37,570 nt of DNA from Candidatus Gastranaerophilales bacterium (GTDB taxonomy: Bacteria > Cyanobacteriota > Vampirovibrionia > Gastranaerophilales > Gastranaerophilaceae), in NCBI GenBank assembly GCA_024695865.1, contig JAILHI010000044.1, forward strand, positions 1-37,570, in the 5' to 3' direction. A program made the position numbers and the translations under genes. The notes under the pieces were generated by a model. It was not told where the DNA came from. It ran no database searches and saw only the letters and a program-made list of their open reading frames with translations. This document shows positions 32,771-37,570 of this stretch, one piece after another (positions within the stretch are counted from its first letter, which is position 1; each line of letters opens with the position of its first letter).

Positions 32771-32995
32771 ATGTTAACAACAGTTTGGATTATTCAAATC
32801 TTCAGCGCAATATTATTAACTATACTCGTTCTTATGCACTCGCCAAAGGGTGACGGTCTTGGTGCAATCGGCGGTATGGCAAATCTTTTTTCATCACAAA
32901 AAAGCGCAGAATCAGGCTTGAATAAACTGACAATGTATGTTGCAATTATCTTTCTTGTAACATCTTTTATTACAGGTTTTCACCTTTTCAGATAG
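32771..32995 (+). CDS. secG: Preprotein translocase subunit SecG
   Basis: 74 residues with two membrane helices (about 5-23 and 52-70) and the conserved loop [34 protein letters not shown], normally LvQ.gkGaGLg..fGg....lfGs.ga..fL.k.t. It assists SecYE. GGAGAAAA precedes the ATG. Its last eight bases overlap the convergent dut gene. Confidence 0.95.
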   Translation: MLTTVWIIQIFSAILLTILVLMHSPKGDGLGAIGGMANLFSSQKSAESGLNKLTMYVAIIFLVTSFITGFHLFR

Positions 32996-33428
32996 AACCT
33001 GTCGAGCCGAAGCCTCCGATACCTCTTTCGCTTTCGGCAAGTTCTTCCGTAACAACGATGTTTGCCTGTTCAACTTTGCAGATTACCATTTGCGCAATTC
33101 TTTCTTCGGGCAAAATTGTGTAGGTTTCATTTGAAAGATTTACAACAGGTACGCATATTTCGCCTCTGTAATCGGAATCAACCGTTCCTATTGCATTTAT
33201 TAATGTAATACCATGTTTTATTGAAAGTCCCGAACGGGCTCTTATTTGTGCTTCATATCCTTTGGGCAGTTCGATTTTTATTCCCGTCGGAACAAGACAT
33301 CTTTCGAGAGAGTTTAATATAATCGGCTCTTTTATGGCGGCGGATAAATCCATTCCCGATGCTCCGTCTGTCTTGTATTCGGGCAGAGTTTTGTTATGCG
33401 CAAGTCTTAATATTTTTAAATCTACCAT
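32988..33428 (-). CDS. dut: dUTP diphosphatase (trimeric dUTPase)
   Basis: 146 residues with all five motifs: 1 [10 protein letters not shown] (21-30), 2 [10 protein letters not shown] (64-73), 3 [10 protein letters not shown] (81-90), 4 EERIAQMV (108-115) and 5 [10 protein letters not shown] (134-143). It hydrolyses dUTP to dUMP, preventing uracil incorporation. GGGAGGT is a strong ribosome site lying across the end of the upstream gene. Last gene of the minus-strand run from pxpA. Confidence 0.97.
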   Translation of the reverse strand: MVDLKILRLAHNKTLPEYKTDGASGMDLSAAIKEPIILNSLERCLVPTGIKIELPKGYEAQIRARSGLSIKHGITLINAIGTVDSDYRGEICVPVVNLSNETYTILPEERIAQMVICKVEQANIVVTEELAESERGIGGFGSTGSI

Positions 33429-33429
33429 T

Positions 33430-34428
33430 TTATACCTCCCTCAAAGAATACACTTCCTGATTGTTTGAAACGTTTAAGTTCCTTGACAAATTGTAAACAC
33501 CTTTTGATACCATTCTAAAGGTTTGCTTCTGGTTTGTTTCATAGATGTCTTTCAGTTTTTGCGTGCAGATAAATTCGTTCTTTAAACCTAATTTGTTAAC
33601 CGTATCCAAAATATCAAGTTTTTCCTTTAAATCGTCGTTTGGAGAAACAAGATTTAAACTTACAAGAAAATCTATTCTTATGTTCGGCCTTGAAAATTCT
33701 TCCGATAAGGCATTCAGAGTTTCTCTCGCATAATAAATAAAATCATCAAAATAATTAATGCTCTTGTAGTTAAGAAACAGTTTTTTGCGGTAATACCCTT
33801 TTTGTGAAATCTGGTTTAAGTTCAAATTATTAAGCAGGGCTTTAAAAAATTGCGTTTTGATTTTAACAACTTCTTCCTGAGAAATAATATTCGCCTGAAT
33901 GAAGCCTGAAACCTGCTTAATATCTATATCCATAAGGAAAACAAAGCCTAATGCTTTTGTAGAGACTGCTTTTCTGTCTTTTATGATGCCTTTTTCTTTG
34001 GCAAGAGCACGTTTTTTTGCACGTTCCAGCCGTTTGGCATCTTCGATTTTTGCCGTTTCTTCCATTTCGGAAACCCATTCGTGTACAGAGTTTAAAATTA
34101 CGACAAGAACCATTATGCAAATTGAGCAAACAACGCCCGTAAAATCAATATCATCTTTACCTTCAAGGGGTTTGTAGGTATAAAAAATATTAACAAAATC
34201 CCAAGCAGGTTTGAAGATTGCGTATAACCCGCTTTTATCCGCCAATTTTGCGGTGTAGGCGAGCCAAAACAGTATATTTAAAAAGGCATAAGAACCTATT
34301 GCGACCTGAACCGTCTTGATTGTGTTTTTTATGGCAGTATAAACTGAAGCAGTCTTTTTTGCTTTTACTGCTTCTATATTTTTTCTCTTTATTGTTTTCT
34401 TTGTTCTTACAGAGGCATTAGCCGCCAT
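33430..34428 (-). CDS. Membrane protein with possible degenerate class III cyclase-like domain
   Basis: 332 residues. Residues 1-40 are very basic; helices near 44-62 and 98-115 cross the membrane; 120-150 form a charged coiled coil; 155-332 is a cytosolic domain. Parts of it follow the class III adenylate/guanylate cyclase layout: [13 protein letters not shown] (164-176; D167, D169) like the metal-binding DIRGFT strand, [22 protein letters not shown] (275-281) like GDTVNLAAR, and NQEVYSLRE near the end. The usual second metal Asp (GD) and substrate residues are not visible. Recognition is tentative. Confidence 0.4.
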   Translation of the reverse strand: MAANASVRTKKTIKRKNIEAVKAKKTASVYTAIKNTIKTVQVAIGSYAFLNILFWLAYTAKLADKSGLYAIFKPAWDFVNIFYTYKPLEGKDDIDFTGVVCSICIMVLVVILNSVHEWVSEMEETAKIEDAKRLERAKKRALAKEKGIIKDRKAVSTKALGFVFLMDIDIKQVSGFIQANIISQEEVVKIKTQFFKALLNNLNLNQISQKGYYRKKLFLNYKSINYFDDFIYYARETLNALSEEFSRPNIRIDFLVSLNLVSPNDDLKEKLDILDTVNKLGLKNEFICTQKLKDIYETNQKQTFRMVSKGVYNLSRNLNVSNNQEVYSLREV

Positions 34429-34476
34429 TTCAGTCTCTCTTTTAGCATTATGCTTTGTGCCTTTTAAGATTGTTTA

Positions 34477-35823
34477 TTACTGGTTTTTATTTTGCTCCTC
34501 TTGTTGTTGTAGTTTGTCTGCCTTTCTGAACCAATAATATACTGCCCTCATCAATCTTGATGGGTTGTGTCTGACATACCCCGAGTTGTCGTTGTCTGTC
34601 AGACGGTATTCGAAGATGTTAACTCCGAGTTTTTTGATTTCGTCATAGTCTGCTATGACAGGATAAGAATTTTCCGCCTTGTATTTTTCCAGCGCCTCGT
34701 CGGGCAGGTAGTTGTTTACAAGAACGGTGTCTATAATTTTTTTATTGTCAACGTGGTTTAAAATTGTTCTGACATGGTCTGAAACGGTAAAGCCGTCTGT
34801 TTCACCCGGCTGCGTCATAACGTTACAGATGTAGATTTTTTTTGCTTTTGATTTTTCAATTTCTTCTGCAATTTCTTTAATCAGAAGGTTGGGAAGAACA
34901 CTTGTGTATAAACTTCCGGGGCCCATGATTATAAGTTCGGCTTCTTTTATTGCCGTCAAAACTTCTTCAAGCGGCAGACAATGTTCGGGGTCTGTGAATA
35001 ATCTTTTGATTTTCTTGCCCGATTCGGGAATAACCGACTCGCCTTTAACAATAGAGCCATCTTCCATTTCCGCAACAAGTTTCATATCGTCAAGAGTAGA
35101 GGGGAGTACACGTCCTCTTATAGATAAAACTTTTGAAGATTCAATAACGGCTTTATACATATCGCCTGTTACGGCACACATTGCCGTTAAGAATAAATTT
35201 CCGAAACTGTGTCCGCTTAAATCCGAAGCACCTTTTTTAAATCTGTACTGGAAAAGTTTTGTAACCAAATCTTCATCATCGGCAAGTGCTGCAATACAGT
35301 TTCTGATGTCCCCGGGGGGTAAAATTCCGAGTTCCGAACGTAAACGTCCCGAACTTCCGCCGTCATCGCCCACCGTTACAACCGCAGTTATATTGTTTGT
35401 GATTCTTTTAATACCTTTCAGCATTGTGGATAAGCCTGTTCCGCCACCTATTGCAACGATTTTCGGGCCGTTGTTAAGTTTTCTTCTTCTGTATAAGTCT
35501 TCAAGAACGGCATTTTTATCTCTGTTGTCGTTTACGTCAAGAATTGAATAATTTGCATTTTTCCAGCCTTTGAGGAAGATTATTCCGCCGACTGCAATAA
35601 GGATAACACCTATCAGACGTCCGATTGTAAGGTTTAAATCAAAAATTCTTGAAGATAAACTTATCAAATGATAAATGGGTCTTAAATCCAATATTATGCA
35701 AAGACCGACAAAGGCGATGATTGTTCCGATAATTAAAAAGAAAAACCAGCGTTTAACCTTTAATCCGGGCAGTAACCATACCGCATCTTTGGGCATTAAT
35801 TTTTTAAATAATTTTATAATCAT
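34477..35823 (-). CDS. YvcK/CofD-like protein with N-terminal membrane anchor
   Basis: 448 residues. Two hydrophobic helices near 27-48 and 68-86 precede the YvcK domain. The domain begins PKIVAIGGGTGLSTMLKGIKRI, continues VTVGDDGGSSGRLRSELGILPPGDIRNCIAALA and FQYRFKKG..LSGHSFGNLFLTA, and ends with MGPGSLYTSVLPNLL and MTQPGETDGFT. YvcK proteins bind UDP-sugars and affect wall synthesis and carbon-source growth in B. subtilis; the two-helix anchored version is typical of cyanobacteria-related and some other groups. Two bases separate it from pxpA. Confidence 0.93.
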   Translation of the reverse strand: MIIKLFKKLMPKDAVWLLPGLKVKRWFFFLIIGTIIAFVGLCIILDLRPIYHLISLSSRIFDLNLTIGRLIGVILIAVGGIIFLKGWKNANYSILDVNDNRDKNAVLEDLYRRRKLNNGPKIVAIGGGTGLSTMLKGIKRITNNITAVVTVGDDGGSSGRLRSELGILPPGDIRNCIAALADDEDLVTKLFQYRFKKGASDLSGHSFGNLFLTAMCAVTGDMYKAVIESSKVLSIRGRVLPSTLDDMKLVAEMEDGSIVKGESVIPESGKKIKRLFTDPEHCLPLEEVLTAIKEAELIIMGPGSLYTSVLPNLLIKEIAEEIEKSKAKKIYICNVMTQPGETDGFTVSDHVRTILNHVDNKKIIDTVLVNNYLPDEALEKYKAENSYPVIADYDEIKKLGVNIFEYRLTDNDNSGYVRHNPSRLMRAVYYWFRKADKLQQQEEQNKNQ

Positions 35824-35825
35824 AC

Positions 35826-36608
35826 TTATACCAGTGTTTCACTCCAGCCTGCCATACAAGCCTTATTGTAATTGTATGGTGAAGGCATAACTATTTCCCT
35901 TGCTTTATCCAGTAATTCCGAGGTTTTCGGGTTTTTGGAATCGAAGTGGATTGAATCGCATTTCATATCCAGAAATTCCCCGCCGCCTATTTTGATTTTA
36001 CCCGAATACATACAGGTTCTTATTCTGTTGAGAAGAATGTCCGTATCAAACGGTTTTGATGGTTCGGTAAAGTTTCCGTCAGCATCATAGGCTTTGTCGA
36101 TTAACATTTCTTTTGCCACGTTAATTTCAACAATATTTTCAACTTCCTGTGCAATTTTGCCGTAAGGCAGATAAAGCACAGCCCATTTGTCGAATTTTTT
36201 AACCGCTTTTGCTACGGCAACGGCAAAATCTAAGTCCTGAGCGGCTCTCATATACATTGCGCCGTGAAGTCTGACATGTTCAACAGACAGTGAATAAGAG
36301 TTTGCAAAAGATGCAACGGCACCGACCTGATACAAAACCGTTGCTTCGGTTTCTTCTTCGGTTAAGTCCATCGGTCTGTATCCGAAGCCCTGCAAATCCT
36401 GATATCCGACATGCGCTCCGATTGCAATGTTGTGTTCTTTGCAAAATAAAAGTGTTTCTTTTATCGTTATCGGGTCGCCTGCGTGAAATCCGCAGGAAAC
36501 GTTTACGGAACTGACTTTTGCGATTGTTTTTTGCTCCGCATCATTTTGATAGACGCCAAAACTCTGTGCGCCGTCTGCGTTAAAATCTATTTTATCAACT
36601 CTGCTCAT
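35826..36608 (-). CDS. pxpA: 5-oxoprolinase subunit A (LamB/YcsF family)
   Basis: 260 residues. KIDFNADGAQSFGVY (usual DLNcDlGEsfG), VNVSCGFHAGDPITI and IGAHVGYQDLQGFGYRPMDLTEEE are the family signatures, with VEHVRLHGAMYMRAAQD following. With PxpB and PxpC it performs ATP-dependent cleavage of 5-oxoproline to glutamate. pxpB and pxpC are not beside it; instead yvcK follows. The canonical Glu in 'GES' is replaced by Ala-Gln (GAQS). The activity of a lone PxpA is uncertain. Confidence 0.9.
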   Translation of the reverse strand: MSRVDKIDFNADGAQSFGVYQNDAEQKTIAKVSSVNVSCGFHAGDPITIKETLLFCKEHNIAIGAHVGYQDLQGFGYRPMDLTEEETEATVLYQVGAVASFANSYSLSVEHVRLHGAMYMRAAQDLDFAVAVAKAVKKFDKWAVLYLPYGKIAQEVENIVEINVAKEMLIDKAYDADGNFTEPSKPFDTDILLNRIRTCMYSGKIKIGGGEFLDMKCDSIHFDSKNPKTSELLDKAREIVMPSPYNYNKACMAGWSETLV

Positions 36609-36713
36609 ATTTTTTACCGTTTTTTACTTACATTAAACCTCAATTATATTATATTACCAACATTGCAGATAGTCTATATCATTTTTTTAAATGATTATTA
36701 TAAAAACAGATAC

Positions 36714-36742
36714 TTGAAAAATTTTTTTGTTTAATTTAATAT
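36714..36742 (+). promoter_or_regulatory. Promoter of tRNA-Gly
   Basis: TTGAAA (36714-36719), 17-base spacer, TAATAT (36737-36742), placing the start about ten bases before the tRNA. Confidence 0.5.
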
Positions 36743-36759
36743 TCTTGTGTACCAATTTT

Positions 36760-36835
36760 GCGGAAGTAGCTCAGTTGGTAGAGTACCTGCCTTCCAAGCA
36801 GGCTGTCGCGAGTTCGAGCCTCGTCTTCCGCTCCA
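36760..36835 (+). tRNA. tRNA-Gly (anticodon TCC)
   Basis: 76 bases. The acceptor GCGGAAG (36760-36766) pairs with CTTCCGC (36825-36831); discriminator T, then an encoded CCA (36833-36835). Anticodon stem CCTGC/GCAGG encloses CTTCCAA, anticodon TCC. T-arm GCGAG-TTCGAGC-CTCGT. CCA is encoded, unlike in the tRNA-Asn of this window. Confidence 0.97.
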
Positions 36836-36841
36836 TTTAAA
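36817..36841 (+). repeat. Direct repeat copy 1 (tRNA-Gly 3' end)
   Basis: The 25 bases from the T-arm 3' strand through CCA and ATTTAAA are identical to 37009-37033. Such a duplicated tRNA 3' end is the form of an attachment site left by an integrating element, or of a local duplication. Confidence 0.8.
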
Positions 36842-36842
36842 G

Positions 36843-36866
36843 AAAGAACCGTTAAGGTTCTTTTTT
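36843..36866 (+). terminator. Terminator of tRNA-Gly
   Basis: AAAGAACC (36843-36850) pairs with GGTTCTTT (36856-36863), loop GTTAA, followed by T-rich sequence. Confidence 0.85.
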
Positions 36867-36882
36867 GTTTTGAGGGATGACA

Positions 36883-37014
36883 GAGGCGAGAACTCCTTTT
36901 AAAAAGTTCGAGCGACCTGTGAGCAGAGTGCGGAGGGCTTGACGACCAAGTCTGTAAAGACTTGAAGGCGGCAACCCGTAGGCACGTTTATTGCGAACAG
37001 GTCAAGACAGCCTC
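36883..37014 (+). other. Candidate structured RNA or small integrated element
   Basis: Nested pairings are possible: GAGGC/GCCTC (36883-36887 with 37010-37014), GACCTGT/ACAGGTC (36914-36920 with 36997-37003), AAGTCT/AGACTT (36948-36953 with 36958-36963, loop GTAA) and an arm GCGAGAACT/AGTTCGAGC (36886-36894 with 36905-36913). A competing pairing CTTGAC/GTCAAG (36938-36943 with 37001-37006) exists. It is more GC-rich than its surroundings. It lies between the two copies of the tRNA 3' end. Confidence 0.4.
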
Positions 37015-37033
37015 GTCTTCCGCTCCATTTAAA
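37009..37033 (+). repeat. Direct repeat copy 2 (tRNA-Gly 3' end without a tRNA)
   Basis: Identical to 36817-36841 over 25 bases, 192 bases downstream. The following terminator hairpin is also a diverged copy, so the duplication extends past the exact repeat. Confidence 0.8.
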
Positions 37034-37058
37034 AAAAGACCCTTAAGGTCTTTTTTTT
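37031..37058 (+). terminator. Intrinsic terminator after the duplicated tRNA end
   Basis: An A-run plus GACC (37038-37041) pairs with GGTC (37047-37050) plus a T-run of eight, loop CTTAA. Similar in plan to 36843-36866. Confidence 0.8.
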
Positions 37059-37070
37059 GTGCGGGAAAAT

Positions 37071-37108
37071 TTGTCATTCTGAGCCCGAATGGGCGAAGAA
37101 TCCGGCCG
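37071..37108. repeat. Dispersed repeat, third copy of the 702-819 type
   Basis: It reads TTGTCATTCTGA, then GCCC-GAAT-GGGC, then GAAGAATCCGGCCG. It aligns end to end with the reverse complement of 781-819, differing mainly in paired positions of the internal mini-hairpin. Confidence 0.65.
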
Positions 37109-37174
37109 ATTAAATAATTGTTCGTGTATTATAATGCACACTACTTGCTGTTTATAAATTGATGTGCCATATTT

Positions 37175-37202
37175 TTTACTTTTTCTCAATTATTGTTATA
37201 AT
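37175..37202 (+). promoter_or_regulatory. Promoter of the gene at 37222
   Basis: TTTACT (37175-37180), 16-base spacer, TATAAT (37197-37202). The predicted start is close to the ribosome site, giving a very short leader. Confidence 0.55.
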
Positions 37203-37221
37203 AACCTTGGAAGGAGTTTTT

Positions 37222-37566
37222 ATGTTTGATTGTACACATTTTCAAAATCCCGCTGTCGTAGAGTATATTGAAAAAAATCCTAAGGCTACATATTGGCAAA
37301 AAATAATAATGACTATAAACGAAAACACTCCGTTTATTCCGTTAGAAGTATATTTGTTCGCTAAAGCCAACGGGTATGATATTATTGAAAAAACATGGTT
37401 TGACGGTTTAGATTTTGCAAAAAAATATCAGGGTATTTATACCGTGTATAGATTAAAAAAGAAAATACCAACATATAAGGGTGCTTGTGATTATATCCTT
37501 GTAAACGGTAATGTAATAAGGTTTACTAAAGGTGCTGAATTTGAAGAAATTGAAGCTTGTTTTTAA
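37222..37566 (+). CDS. Small protein of unknown function
   Basis: 114 residues from the ATG at 37222, chosen because GGAAGGAG lies five bases upstream; an ATG at 37159 would start before the promoter. No signal peptide or membrane helix. Mixed alpha/beta composition: a helical N-terminal half (VVEYIEKNPKATYWQKIIMTINEN, PLEVYLFAKANGYDIIEK) and a beta-like C-terminal part (DYILVNGNVIRFTKGAEFEEIEACF). I do not recognise the family. It ends four bases before the window edge, so downstream partners are unseen. Confidence 0.65.
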   Translation: MFDCTHFQNPAVVEYIEKNPKATYWQKIIMTINENTPFIPLEVYLFAKANGYDIIEKTWFDGLDFAKKYQGIYTVYRLKKKIPTYKGACDYILVNGNVIRFTKGAEFEEIEACF

Positions 37567-37570
37567 AATA

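Larger units (their letters stand above)
36836..37221. other. Gene-free stretch behind tRNA-Gly
   Basis: Holds the tRNA terminator, a foldable element (36883-37014), the second copy of the tRNA 3' end (37009-37033) with its own terminator hairpin (37031-37058), a dispersed repeat (37071-37108) and the promoter of the last gene. No ORF with a ribosome site is visible in it. Confidence 0.6.

Noticed and set aside
34889-35551. 220-residue open frame antisense to the yvcK-type gene
   Set aside because: Its composition is the mirror of a strongly conserved coding sequence and it has no ribosome site; it is a shadow frame.
36930-37027. Possible second tRNA: GCGGAGG pairs with the duplicated CTTCCGC-TCCA end
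   Set aside because: No T-arm (the bases seven before CTCGT do not pair) and no D- or anticodon arm can be built, so it is at most a relic.

Overview
This is an AT-rich bacterial chromosomal window, dense with genes. It carries a long S10/spc ribosomal protein operon, a flagellar basal-body and export operon, a bifunctional Rel, and the small genes rplS, rbgA, rnhB, gatC, pyrG, secG and dut. This mix, with a YvcK-type protein that has an N-terminal two-helix membrane anchor and several uncharacterised proteins typical of gut bacteria, fits a flagellated gut Melainabacteria/Vampirovibrionia (Gastranaerophilales-like) genome. That placement is inference from gene content. A 16S rRNA or marker-gene tree would be needed to confirm it.

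Layout. (1) 1-950: the 3' end of an unidentified gene, tRNA-Asn(GTT) on the minus strand, then about 550 bases of non-coding DNA packed with short palindromic dispersed repeats. (2) 948-8027: a 55-residue minus-strand gene, a DUF1858 redox-disulfide protein, then rplS, rbgA, rnhB, a radical SAM gene, gatC, pyrG, a second related radical SAM gene and a membrane-anchored protein with an alpha-crystallin-like domain. (3) 8149-16512: promoter, structured leader and eighteen ribosomal protein genes from rpsJ to rplR, closed by a strong terminator. The usual rpsE-rpmD-rplO-secY continuation is missing. (4) 26737 down to 16512, minus strand: two FlgF/FlgG-type rod genes, flgB, flgC, a lytic transglycosylase, fliE, fliF, a divergent fliG-like gene, fliH, flhA and fliI. 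This encodes the rod, MS ring and export apparatus. (5) 26856-29396, plus strand: a SpoIID/LytB amidase-type protein with a probably leaderless mRNA, HU, then a protein whose C-terminal domain resembles polymorphic-toxin/TNT NAD-glycohydrolase domains. The last is preceded by a perfect sigma-28 (FliA) promoter. A small protein that could be its immunity partner follows. (6) 29413-36608: MBL-fold hydrolase and Rel (minus), YggU and SecG (plus), and a minus-strand run pxpA-yvcK-unknown membrane protein-dut. (7) 36760 to the end: tRNA-Gly(TCC), a 192-bp spaced duplication of the tRNA 3' end around a foldable insert, a dispersed repeat and a short unidentified gene.

The most interesting unit is 28260-29396. 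A putative toxin-like protein without a Sec signal carries a textbook flagellar late-gene promoter next to flagellar genes, which suggests expression, and perhaps export, coupled to flagellar assembly. Other points worth a second look are the two radical SAM proteins with a shared N-terminal five-cysteine motif, the FliG-position protein with no visible motor domain, the apparently degenerate cyclase-like membrane protein at 33430-34428, and the structured element behind tRNA-Gly.
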